Positions 8,779-16,137 of a stretch of DNA of 64,000 bases are shown one piece after another (within the stretch, counting starts at the first letter, position 1; the number at the start of each line of letters is the position of its first letter). Under the pieces are notes generated by a model. It had not been told where the DNA came from, made no database searches, and saw only the letters and a program-made list of their open reading frames with translations. Both the position numbers and the translations under genes were made by a program. The DNA comes from an uncultured Bacteroidota bacterium (lineage in GTDB: Bacteria; Bacteroidota; Bacteroidia; Flavobacteriales; Flavobacteriaceae). The stretch is from positions 104,500 to 168,499 of the forward strand of contig CACHSA010000001.1 in the NCBI GenBank assembly GCA_902582405.1, read 5' to 3'.

Positions 8779-9210
8779 CTAAATAACAATATGTTTTATG
8801 AAATGAAATCCAAGAATTTTAAAACCATTGTTATAGTAGAACTTGTGAGACAAAGTATTTTGTGAATAAGTATTTAATTCCAGACACTCAAAACCTTTTT
8901 TACAAACATATTCTTCAACAAAGGAAATAAGTTTTGACCCTAGACCAAATCTCCTGTATTCAGGAAGAATATAAACATGATCTAACTCACATGACCTCCC
9001 TGAATACAATCTAGTTTGAAACCATAATCCGACAATTCCTATTAACGTGCTCGCATGGAATACTCCTATACATTGATAATTCTGGGAAAACATTTCCTTT
9101 TGTCTTTCAATTAAAACATTTTTTTTTATTTTTTTTTCATTGAGTTTTTCAACCAGAAAAACAATTTCATTTATATTTTTTTCGGAAAGTATTTTGAATT
9201 TATAATTCAT
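8779..9210 (-). CDS. GNAT family N-acetyltransferase
   Basis: The protein has about 143 residues if started at the Met at 9210 (MNYKFKIL). I prefer this start because the earlier one at 9249 would overlap the divergent VanY-like gene. Motif A of the GNAT fold is visible as VYILPEYRRFGLGSKL, with the acetyl-CoA loop RRFGLG. The C-terminal part carries ELNTYSQNTLSHKFYYNNGF, the usual N-x-x-x-x-x-F-Y-x-x-x-G-F ending. It transfers an acetyl group from acetyl-CoA to an unknown amine. It is divergent from the VanY-like gene with only 18 bases between starts, and tRNA-Gly is just downstream. Confidence 0.87.
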   Translation of the reverse strand: MNYKFKILSEKNINEIVFLVEKLNEKKIKKNVLIERQKEMFSQNYQCIGVFHASTLIGIVGLWFQTRLYSGRSCELDHVYILPEYRRFGLGSKLISFVEEYVCKKGFECLELNTYSQNTLSHKFYYNNGFKILGFHFIKHIVI

Positions 9211-9228
9211 AATTTTAATATTTATACG

Positions 9229-9957
9229 ATGCAAATCAATATTATACATTACATCATAAACTTAGTTTTATTTTTTTTTATAACATTAATAACCTATTCA
9301 CAAAATGATGTTACTAAAGAAGATTTCTTTTTACTTGGAAAAAAAGATTTGAAAGAGATCCTTAAATCAGGTCTATTGCCAGAAGCTTATCTTAAATTTA
9401 AACAAATGCAAAATGATGCAAAAAAAGAAGGTGTTGAAATTGAAATTGTGTCTGGTTATAGGAGTTATCAAAAACAAAAAAACATATGGAACAATAAATA
9501 CAACAAAAATTTTAAAGAAGGTTTTTTGGGTATAAAAAACATAAATAGAATCATTCAATATTCAACACTCCCAGGAACATCAAGGCATCATTGGGGTACC
9601 GACATAGACATTATAGATAAAAGGTTTACTCAAAAAGGAGATTTGCTAATCGAGAAAAACTATGCTGAAAATGGAATTTACAGTGAGTTGTTCTCGTGGA
9701 TGAAAAAAAATTCTAAAAAATATGGCTTTTACCTGGTATATGACGATTCACCTAAGAGAAAAGGGTTTAGATTTGAGCCTTGGCATTACAGTTATAAACC
9801 ATTATCTTTTTTATTTTTAAAGCGTTTTATCAAAGACAATCTTATATTTAATATCACTCGGGATACATCTTTACTTGGAAGAGAGTTTATTGATAATTCT
9901 TTTTTAGAAAATTATCTTAAAGAAAATTTATTAGATATAAATAAAAATTTAAAATAA
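9229..9957 (+). CDS. M15 family D-alanyl-D-alanine carboxypeptidase (VanY-like), secreted
   Basis: This 242-residue protein has a signal peptide at residues 1-24, ending ITYSQ. It also has the M15B zinc peptidase motifs: SGYRSY at 75-80, SRHHWGTDID at 118-127 with His120 and Asp127 as zinc ligands, and EPWHY at 183-187 with the catalytic Glu183 and zinc ligand His186. Such enzymes trim the terminal D-Ala from peptidoglycan stem peptides in the periplasm. All catalytic residues are present. It lies just upstream of the arsenosugar operon, separated by 37 bases, but has no obvious functional link to it. Antibiotic resistance should not be inferred from the VanY name; housekeeping copies are common. 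Confidence 0.9.
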   Translation: MQINIIHYIINLVLFFFITLITYSQNDVTKEDFFLLGKKDLKEILKSGLLPEAYLKFKQMQNDAKKEGVEIEIVSGYRSYQKQKNIWNNKYNKNFKEGFLGIKNINRIIQYSTLPGTSRHHWGTDIDIIDKRFTQKGDLLIEKNYAENGIYSELFSWMKKNSKKYGFYLVYDDSPKRKGFRFEPWHYSYKPLSFLFLKRFIKDNLIFNITRDTSLLGREFIDNSFLENYLKENLLDINKNLK

Positions 9958-9994
9958 ATAAATAGTTAACTTAAAAAATATTAAATAGTTTAAA

Positions 9995-10330
9995 ATGAAA
10001 AATGAATATTATAATTCAGAAGATTTAAAAAAATTCACAAATATAACTGATTGGAATAAAGAACTAGGTGATAAATTTTTTAACTACTATGAAAGCGTTT
10101 TTGCTGAAGGAAAACTGTCTTCAAGAGAGAAATCTTTAATTGCATTAGCCGTATCTCACGTTGTACAGTGTCCTTATTGCATTGACGCATATACAAAAGA
10201 TGGACTTGAAAAAGGAGTTGAAAAAGAAGAAATGATGGAAGCGGTTCACGTTGGTGCAGCAATCAAAAGTGGAGCAGTCTTAGTCCATGGAGTTCAAATG
10301 ATGAATCGATACAATAAATTAAGTATGTAA
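9995..10330 (+). CDS. arsenosugar-biosynthesis-associated AhpD/CMD-family peroxidase-like protein
   Basis: This 111-residue protein belongs to the carboxymuconolactone decarboxylase / AhpD fold. The redox pair is Cys59-Pro-Tyr-Cys62 in VVQCPYCIDAYTKDGLEKG, preceded by the family helix REKSLIALAVSH. Proteins of this type are regularly encoded beside the radical-SAM enzyme ArsS and named peroxidase-like from the fold. Some relatives carry selenocysteine, while this one uses cysteine. It is the first gene of the tightly spaced operon, 16 bases before arsS. Its chemical role in arsenosugar formation is not settled; a redox partner for the organoarsenical intermediate is an inference. Confidence 0.88.
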   Translation: MKNEYYNSEDLKKFTNITDWNKELGDKFFNYYESVFAEGKLSSREKSLIALAVSHVVQCPYCIDAYTKDGLEKGVEKEEMMEAVHVGAAIKSGAVLVHGVQMMNRYNKLSM

Positions 10331-10346
10331 ATGATTAATCGACCTA

Positions 10347-11384
10347 ATGAATAAATCTAGAACTATGAATGTGTCTAAGCAATTAGATATTCTTAACAAT
10401 GGTATATTTTCTAACGGAAAACTTCCACTTTTTAAAGAAAAACTTAAAGAGGTAAATATTCCAGATATAAAAAAAGTACAATTAAAAATTCTTCAATTAA
10501 ATATTGGTTACATGTGTAATCAGACATGTTCTCATTGCCATGTTGATGCTGGACCTAATAGGAAAGAGATGATGTCTCTGAAAGTTTTAAATCGGTGTTT
10601 AAGCCTGATGATAGAAAATAAAATTGAAACGGTAGATATTACAGGTGGCGCTCCAGAAATGCATCCAAACTTTAAATGGTTTGTTAAAAGAATTAGAGAA
10701 AAAACCAAAGTAGATGAAATTATAGTTCGTTCCAACTTGACTATAATTTTAGCGAATAAAAAATTTTTTGATCTTCCAAATTTTTTTGCCGATAATAGAA
10801 TTCATATTATTTCATCTCTCCCTTTTTATAACCGAGAAAAGACAGACAATCAAAGAGGAAAAGGGGTTTTTGATAAATCAATTTTAGCACTAAAAGAATT
10901 AAATAAAGTAGGGTATGGAAAAGCCAACTCTAACTTAAAATTAGATTTGGTGTATAATCCTTCAGGAGCATTTTTACCACCAGATCAAGAATCTTTGGAA
11001 ACAAAATTCAAAGAAAAGCTGTATAATGATTTTAAAATAGAATTTAATAATCTATTTACGATAACAAATCTTCCAATAAGTAGATTCTTGGATTATTTAA
11101 TTGCTTCTGATAATTATGAAGAATACATGGAAACTCTTGTTAGTCGTTTTAACCCTAATGCAACCAAGGAACTTATGTGTAAAAACACGATTTCAATTAG
11201 TTGGGAAGGGTATATTTACGATTGTGATTTTAATCAAATGTTAGATCTTAAAATAAATTCAAAAAATAATACAGTTTTTAACTGTAAAATCGAGGGATTA
11301 GTTGATAAAAAAATTGAAATTTCCCAGCATTGTTACGGATGTACTGCCGGAGCAGGCAGTAGTTGCCAGGGAACAATAGCCTAA
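10347..11384 (+). CDS. arsS: arsenosugar biosynthesis radical SAM protein ArsS
   Basis: This 345-residue radical-SAM enzyme has the [4Fe-4S] motif CNQTCSHC with Cys57, Cys61 and Cys64, then HVDAGPNRKEMM. The C-terminal cluster-binding region ends in CYGCTAGAGSSCQG (Cys329, Cys332, Cys340), diagnostic of ArsS, with further Cys in ELMCKN and YIYDCDFNQ. ArsS joins a 5'-deoxyadenosyl radical to dimethylarsinous acid, giving a dimethylarsinoyl-adenosine precursor of arsenosugars. All cysteines are encoded as Cys, so no selenocysteine is needed. The partner methyltransferase ArsM is not in this window. The glycosyltransferase gene begins four bases after the stop. Confidence 0.93.
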   Translation: MNKSRTMNVSKQLDILNNGIFSNGKLPLFKEKLKEVNIPDIKKVQLKILQLNIGYMCNQTCSHCHVDAGPNRKEMMSLKVLNRCLSLMIENKIETVDITGGAPEMHPNFKWFVKRIREKTKVDEIIVRSNLTIILANKKFFDLPNFFADNRIHIISSLPFYNREKTDNQRGKGVFDKSILALKELNKVGYGKANSNLKLDLVYNPSGAFLPPDQESLETKFKEKLYNDFKIEFNNLFTITNLPISRFLDYLIASDNYEEYMETLVSRFNPNATKELMCKNTISISWEGYIYDCDFNQMLDLKINSKNNTVFNCKIEGLVDKKIEISQHCYGCTAGAGSSCQGTIA

Positions 11385-11388
11385 ATTA

Positions 11389-11994
11389 ATGTTGAAAAAT
11401 AATCCTTTAGTTTTGGTATTTTGCAAAAACCAAATAATAGGCAAAGTAAAATCAAGATTGGCTATGAATATCGGTCAAAAAAAAGCCCTTTTAATATATT
11501 CCGAACTTGTAAATAAAACTGCTCTTATAGTAAACAGTTTGTCTTCTGAAGTACATGTATACTATTCAGAGTATATCGAATATAATGATAATTTTAATTC
11601 TTCAAAAATTAAAAAATTTATTCAAAAGGGAAATAATTTGGGGGATAGAATAATAAATGCTTTAATTAGTAGTTTTAAAAATTTTTCTCCAGTTGTTGTA
11701 ATTGGTTCTGATCTATGGGAATTGGAAACTAGTGATATAGAAGACGCTTTTGAAATTCTAAAAAACAAGAATATTGTTATTGGCCCTTCAACTGATGGAG
11801 GATATTATTTGATTGGAATGAATTATTTTGATACTAAGATTTTTGAAAATAAGAATTGGGGTCAGGAAAGCGTTTTAAATGATACTATAAGAGATATTAA
11901 AGATAAAACAAACATTTATTTACTAGATGAAAAAACTGACATAGATACTTATGATGATTTATGTCAGTTCCCAGATCTAAAAATTAAATTATGA
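11389..11994 (+). CDS. arsenosugar biosynthesis GT-A glycosyltransferase (TIGR04282-type)
   Basis: This 201-residue GT-A / nucleotidyltransferase-fold protein opens with LVLVFCKNQIIGKVKSRLA, matching the F-x-K-x-P-x-x-G-x-V-K-T-R-L pattern of the DUF2064/TIGR04282 group. VVIGSDLW and GPSTDGGYYLIGMN complete the active-site region. Members of this group accompany ArsS in arsenosugar clusters and are thought to build the sugar part. The start is ATG four bases after the arsS stop, and the end overlaps the purine-nucleoside phosphorylase start by four bases (ATGA), so translation is probably coupled. The donor and acceptor are unknown. Confidence 0.87.
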   Translation: MLKNNPLVLVFCKNQIIGKVKSRLAMNIGQKKALLIYSELVNKTALIVNSLSSEVHVYYSEYIEYNDNFNSSKIKKFIQKGNNLGDRIINALISSFKNFSPVVVIGSDLWELETSDIEDAFEILKNKNIVIGPSTDGGYYLIGMNYFDTKIFENKNWGQESVLNDTIRDIKDKTNIYLLDEKTDIDTYDDLCQFPDLKIKL

Positions 11995-12809
11995 AATCAA
12001 AGAAGAAGATAAAGGAGTCAGTAGAATATATTTTACAAAATAAAATAAAAAAATGTGACCTTGGAATTGTAATTGGTACTGGCCTAGGCGGTCTTGTTAA
12101 TACAGTAAATATTATTGCTGAGATCCCATACTCATCAATTCCTCATTTCCCAATTTCAAAAATGGAAATGCAAAATTCAAGAATTATTTTCGGTAAAATA
12201 AACTCTAGAGAAATTTTAATTTTTGATGGAAGATTTCATAAATATGAAGATTTGAATTACTTCCAAATTACTTACCCAATTTATATTATGAGTGAATTAG
12301 GTGTTAATAGATTAATTATGACAAACGCAGCTGGAGGAATAGATTTAAAATTAAATAAAGGCCAACTTATGATAATCAAAGATCATATAAATCTTCAAGG
12401 CGGGTCTCCACTAGCAGAAAGGGACAATTTTGAGATGGGAAAGAGATTTGTTGATATGAGCGAACCCTATTCAAAAGATTTAATTGAAAAGGTGGTTACT
12501 ATATCAGTTCAAACTAAAATTGATATTGATTTAGGAGTCTATGCTTGCGTTATTGGACCACAGCTAGAAACATCAGCAGAATATAAATATTTGAGAATAA
12601 TTGGGGCAGATGCAGTAGGAATGTCTACTGTTCCAGAAATAATTGTAGCTAATCAGCTTGGAATAGAATGTCTAGCTATTTCTGTAATTACTGATTTGTG
12701 TGATCCAGATAATCTTGAGCCAATAAATATTAAAGAAATAATTGAGATGGGAAAAAAGGGAGAAAAGCAACTTTTAAAAATTTTAATTGAACTACTAAAT
12801 GATATTTAA
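11991..12809 (+). CDS. purine-nucleoside phosphorylase
   Basis: This 272-residue trimeric-type purine-nucleoside phosphorylase has the phosphate loop GTGLGG at 29-34, MTNAAGGID at about 110-118, and AVGMSTVPEIIVANQLG near 205. The phosphate- and base-binding residues appear intact. It cleaves the N-glycosidic bond of purine nucleosides with phosphate. In arsenosugar clusters the accepted idea is that it removes adenine from the arsenic-bearing nucleoside made by ArsS, leaving a sugar phosphate for glycosyl transfer. Position between two cluster genes, with overlaps at both ends, supports this over a purely salvage role, though both are possible. Confidence 0.92.
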   Translation: MKSKKKIKESVEYILQNKIKKCDLGIVIGTGLGGLVNTVNIIAEIPYSSIPHFPISKMEMQNSRIIFGKINSREILIFDGRFHKYEDLNYFQITYPIYIMSELGVNRLIMTNAAGGIDLKLNKGQLMIIKDHINLQGGSPLAERDNFEMGKRFVDMSEPYSKDLIEKVVTISVQTKIDIDLGVYACVIGPQLETSAEYKYLRIIGADAVGMSTVPEIIVANQLGIECLAISVITDLCDPDNLEPINIKEIIEMGKKGEKQLLKILIELLNDI

Positions 12810-13530
12810 AGTGTGTTACAAAGGTTTTTTATTTTTCATACTGTTGTTTTTTGCTTCAAATAGTTTAATCTCACAAAAAAATATTCATGATATCTGGGAT
12901 TCTGAATTAAAAAAATATGTAGATAACGAAGGTAATGTGAACTATCGCGCGTGGAAAAAAAAATCAAAACTATTAGAAACGTATTTGATAAATTTAGAAA
13001 ATAATCCTCCAATTGAGCAATGGACTAAAAATGACTCATTAGCTTATTTTATTAATGCATATAACGCTGTTACTGTAAAATTAATTTTGGATAATTATCC
13101 ATTAAGAAGCATAAAAGATTTGATTGTTCCTTGGTGGCTAAAAAGATTTGAGCTTAAAAATGAAAAAGTAACACTTAATTTTATTGAGCATAAAATTCTT
13201 AGAAAGATGGATGAACCAAGAATTCACTTTGCAATCAATTGTGCATCAAGGTCGTGTCCTAGACTTCAAAATTTTGCATATTACTCACATAGGCTAGAAA
13301 ACCAATTAGAAAACGCAACAACTGAATTTATAAATGATCAAGCAAAGAATAAAATAAATGTTAACCGTTTAATGCTGTCAAAAATCTTTTCTTGGTTTAA
13401 GGATGATTTTGGAAATAAGATTCAATTGCTGAAATTTGTAAATAAATATTCTAGGATAAAAATTTTGGAAAATGCAACAATAGAATATTTAAATTATGAT
13501 TGGAGTTTAAATGAAAAATCATTGAAATGA
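12799..13530 (+). CDS. DUF547 domain protein, secreted
   Basis: This 243-residue protein has an N-terminal hydrophobic leader (about residues 8-25, ending SLISQ) and then a DUF547 domain: NVNYRAWKK, LAYFINAYNAVTVKLI, and the signature HFAINCASRSCPRL with its two cysteines. DUF547 proteins have a transglutaminase/papain-like fold prediction but no established activity. They frequently occur in arsenosugar gene sets. The gene overlaps the phosphorylase by 11 bases and the following membrane-protein gene by four. The leader places it in the periplasm, which suggests that at least one step of the pathway or its export takes place outside the cytoplasm. Confidence 0.87.
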   Translation: MIFKVCYKGFLFFILLFFASNSLISQKNIHDIWDSELKKYVDNEGNVNYRAWKKKSKLLETYLINLENNPPIEQWTKNDSLAYFINAYNAVTVKLILDNYPLRSIKDLIVPWWLKRFELKNEKVTLNFIEHKILRKMDEPRIHFAINCASRSCPRLQNFAYYSHRLENQLENATTEFINDQAKNKINVNRLMLSKIFSWFKDDFGNKIQLLKFVNKYSRIKILENATIEYLNYDWSLNEKSLK

Positions 13531-13940
13531 GTTTTATAAAAAATATTTTTAAATATGGCATAGCTTCCGCATTCGCAGGAATTGTCTGCTGCGTTGCCCC
13601 AATGATTTTATTCCAACTTGGTCTTATTGGAGGGATTTATGCTATTTCTTTTGCTGACTTTTTTTATAAACCTGACGGATCCCTTGGTTTATTTGGCTGG
13701 TTAATTAGAATTATCGGATTATCCATAGTTTGTTATGGTATATATAGATTTAACATTAAAGAGAATTGTTCTTTAAATTCAGATAATCAAAAAAGAATCA
13801 ATAAACTGTTATTTTCTGTTTTATTAATTACCTTTTCCTTGTCTCTTTTCCTCTCTCTAGAAAAATTATCTTCAATTTATTTTGACGAATATATTGTACC
13901 TGCTCAAAAAAAGGAATATCAAGAAAAACTAACTGAGTGA
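13527..13940 (+). CDS. MerT-like small membrane protein with vicinal Cys pair
   Basis: This 137-residue protein has three predicted membrane segments, about residues 12-40, 55-74 and 92-112. The first contains a vicinal cysteine pair, Cys21-Cys22, in IVCCVAPMILFQLGLIGG. That closely resembles the metal-receiving Cys-Cys-x-x-P motif of the mercuric transporter MerT. Further cysteines are at 69 and 81, where MerT also has a second cysteine site. Its place inside the arsenosugar operon, overlapping the genes on both sides by four bases, suggests handling of arsenic or another thiol-reactive metal(loid). That role is inference: MerT homology is judged by eye and no substrate is shown. Confidence 0.65.
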   Translation: MSFIKNIFKYGIASAFAGIVCCVAPMILFQLGLIGGIYAISFADFFYKPDGSLGLFGWLIRIIGLSIVCYGIYRFNIKENCSLNSDNQKRINKLLFSVLLITFSLSLFLSLEKLSSIYFDEYIVPAQKKEYQEKLTE

Positions 13941-14644
13941 AGGTGTCAGTCATTATTCCTGCATTTAATGAGGAGAAAAGTATCCATTACGTTTTAAATG
14001 ATATCCCAAATTTTGTTAACCAAGTTATAGTTTGTGATAATTCATCGACTGATAAAACATCTCTAATAGCAAAAAATTTAGGTGCAAAAGTAGTTTATGA
14101 AAAGAAAAGAGGCTACGGTAATGCATGTTTAAAGGCAATTTCATACATAAAAAATCTCAAAGAAAAACCTGAGGTTGTTGTTTTCATCGACGGAGATTAT
14201 TCCGATGACCCTAAAGAAATGAAAAAAATTGTTGATCCAATTGTTAATGAGGGATATGACTTTGTTTTAGGGGCTAGGACGAAGAGATTGAGAGATAAAC
14301 ATTCAATGACTGCTCATCAGATTTTTGGCAATTGGTTAGCCTGCCTGCTAATGAAGATTTTTTTTAATTCTACGTTCAAAGACCTTGGACCATTTAGAGC
14401 TATTGCCTGGGATAAATTGATGCAACTAAAGATGCAAGATAAAACTTTTGGCTGGACAATTGAGATGCAAATAAAGGCTTTAATTAAAAATTACAAGTAC
14501 AAAGAGATAGATGTTAAATATAAAAAACGAATAGGAAAATCTAAGATATCTGGAACATTGAAAGGATCTCTTTTAGCAGGAAAAAAAATTCTATATCTTA
14601 TTTTTAAGTATTATTTTAAAACAAAGGTTAGGTTATTATGGTAA
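13937..14644 (+). CDS. family 2 glycosyltransferase (polyprenyl-phosphate sugar transferase-like)
   Basis: This 235-residue GT-A glycosyltransferase opens VSVIIPAFNEEKSI, then VCDNSSTDKT, and carries the DxD motif at Asp85-Gly-Asp87 in VFIDGDYSDDP. GARTKRLRDKHSM and DLGPFRAIAWDKL match the dolichyl/undecaprenyl-phosphate glycosyltransferase group. No C-terminal membrane domain is present. The start is GTG within the GTGA that overlaps the upstream stop. A product such as a polyprenyl-phosphate sugar, to be used by the following membrane enzymes, is inferred. It is the first of three successive glycosyltransferases that extend the arsenosugar operon. Confidence 0.85.
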   Translation: MKVSVIIPAFNEEKSIHYVLNDIPNFVNQVIVCDNSSTDKTSLIAKNLGAKVVYEKKRGYGNACLKAISYIKNLKEKPEVVVFIDGDYSDDPKEMKKIVDPIVNEGYDFVLGARTKRLRDKHSMTAHQIFGNWLACLLMKIFFNSTFKDLGPFRAIAWDKLMQLKMQDKTFGWTIEMQIKALIKNYKYKEIDVKYKKRIGKSKISGTLKGSLLAGKKILYLIFKYYFKTKVRLLW

Positions 14645-16137
14645 TGAATATTTTAACAATTTTCTTCATAATTATTTATTCAGTTTGCTCTTTGTCAATA
14701 TTTTTTTTTAGTCTTATACAACTTCATTTATATATAAATTACAAGAAGAGCAAAACTAGAGCAAAGAATAAAATTTTAATGAACTTTAAGAATCTTCCAT
14801 TTGTAACAGTTCAACTACCAATTTATAATGAACAAAATGTTATAAAAAGGTTGTTGGATGCAATCATTAAGATGGATTATCCAAGTGATAAAATTGAAAT
14901 ACAGGTTTTAGACGATTCAGACGATTATTCAACTGCTTACGTGAAAAATTTAATCTCAAAACTAAAAAATAAAAGTAATTTTAAAATAAACCATTTGACT
15001 AGAAAAAACAGAGATGGATTTAAAGCTGGAGCTTTGAATTACGGTCTCAAACTCGCAAAAGGCAATTATATTGCAATTTTTGACGCAGATTTTGTTCCAG
15101 GAAGTGATTGGCTAAAAAAAACTATTTGTGGATTCAAAGATCCTAAAATTGGAGTTGTTCAAACTAAATGGAACCATATAAACAAAAATTTTTCACTATT
15201 AACAAAAATTCAAGCTTTTGCACTTGATATTCACTTCACATTGGAGCAAGTAGGAAGAAATTTTAATAATTATTTTTTAAATTTCAATGGTACTGCAGGA
15301 ATTTGGAGAAAAGAAGCAATTTTAAAGTCTGGGAATTGGAACAGTGATACATTAACTGAAGATCTTGATTTAAGCTATAGGGCTCAATTAAGAGGTTGGA
15401 ATATAGAATATATTGAATCAATCAATGCTCCAGCTGAAATTCCTTTTTTAATCAGTGCAGTTAAGTCTCAACAATTTAGATGGAATAAAGGAGGGGCTGA
15501 AAATTTTAAAAAGCATTTTCTAAATATTTTAAAGAATAATAATCTAAAATTTTCAACTAAGGTGCATTGTGCTTTTCATCTTTTTAGCAGTAGTATTTTT
15601 TTAAGCATTTTTTTATTATCATTTCTAAGTGTTCCTCTTTCATATATTTCAAACGTAACCGGCAGGTTCAATTGGTTCTTTAATTTTTCCTCACTCTTTG
15701 TTATAAGCACTATTATTTTCTTTTACGTATACTGGGAAATTTTCAAATTAGTAAACAAAAAAAAAATCAATTCATTTTTTGAATACACTAAAATTTTTAT
15801 TTCTTTTTATTCCGTTTCAGGAGCCTTTGCTTTTCAAAATTCGGTAGCAGTTTTGCAAGGATTTATTGGAAGAAAATCGGAATTCGTTAGAACACCTAAA
15901 TTTAATTTGAATACTGGGAAAACCAGCTTAAGGGAAAAAAAATATGTAAATGAATACAGGTCATATTATTTTATAATAGAAGGTTTTCTAGCTCTTTATT
16001 TTTTGGTAAGTATAATTACCACAATTTTATTTGCAAATAGAAACTTTGGATTTTTACCTTTTCATTTATTTCTATTTTTTGGATATGCTTATATTTTTTT
16101 GTGTTCATTGAGAAAATTTGGCAGTGGGGTTAAATAA
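14638..16137 (+). CDS. membrane GT2 glycosyltransferase, cellulose-synthase-like
   Basis: This 499-residue processive-type family 2 enzyme has an N-terminal membrane helix (about residues 5-28), a cytoplasmic catalytic domain, and four or more C-terminal helices. The catalytic motifs are complete: VTVQLPIYNE, LDDSDD, FDADFVPG, TEDLDLSYRA and QQFRWNKG, equivalent to the D, DxD, TED and QxxRW set. Relatives include cellulose/curdlan synthases and ceramide glucosyltransferase-like proteins. Its start overlaps the preceding glycosyltransferase by seven bases. A lipid or polymer acceptor at the membrane is likely, but its identity cannot be read from sequence. Confidence 0.86.
   Translation: MVMNILTIFFIIIYSVCSLSIFFFSLIQLHLYINYKKSKTRAKNKILMNFKNLPFVTVQLPIYNEQNVIKRLLDAIIKMDYPSDKIEIQVLDDSDDYSTAYVKNLISKLKNKSNFKINHLTRKNRDGFKAGALNYGLKLAKGNYIAIFDADFVPGSDWLKKTICGFKDPKIGVVQTKWNHINKNFSLLTKIQAFALDIHFTLEQVGRNFNNYFLNFNGTAGIWRKEAILKSGNWNSDTLTEDLDLSYRAQLRGWNIEYIESINAPAEIPFLISAVKSQQFRWNKGGAENFKKHFLNILKNNNLKFSTKVHCAFHLFSSSIFLSIFLLSFLSVPLSYISNVTGRFNWFFNFSSLFVISTIIFFYVYWEIFKLVNKKKINSFFEYTKIFISFYSVSGAFAFQNSVAVLQGFIGRKSEFVRTPKFNLNTGKTSLREKKYVNEYRSYYFIIEGFLALYFLVSIITTILFANRNFGFLPFHLFLFFGYAYIFLCSLRKFGSGVK

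Noticed and set aside
9229..9957. VanY-like gene as a glycopeptide resistance determinant
   Set aside because: No vanH, vanA/B or vanX is nearby, and such carboxypeptidases are ordinary cell-wall enzymes.
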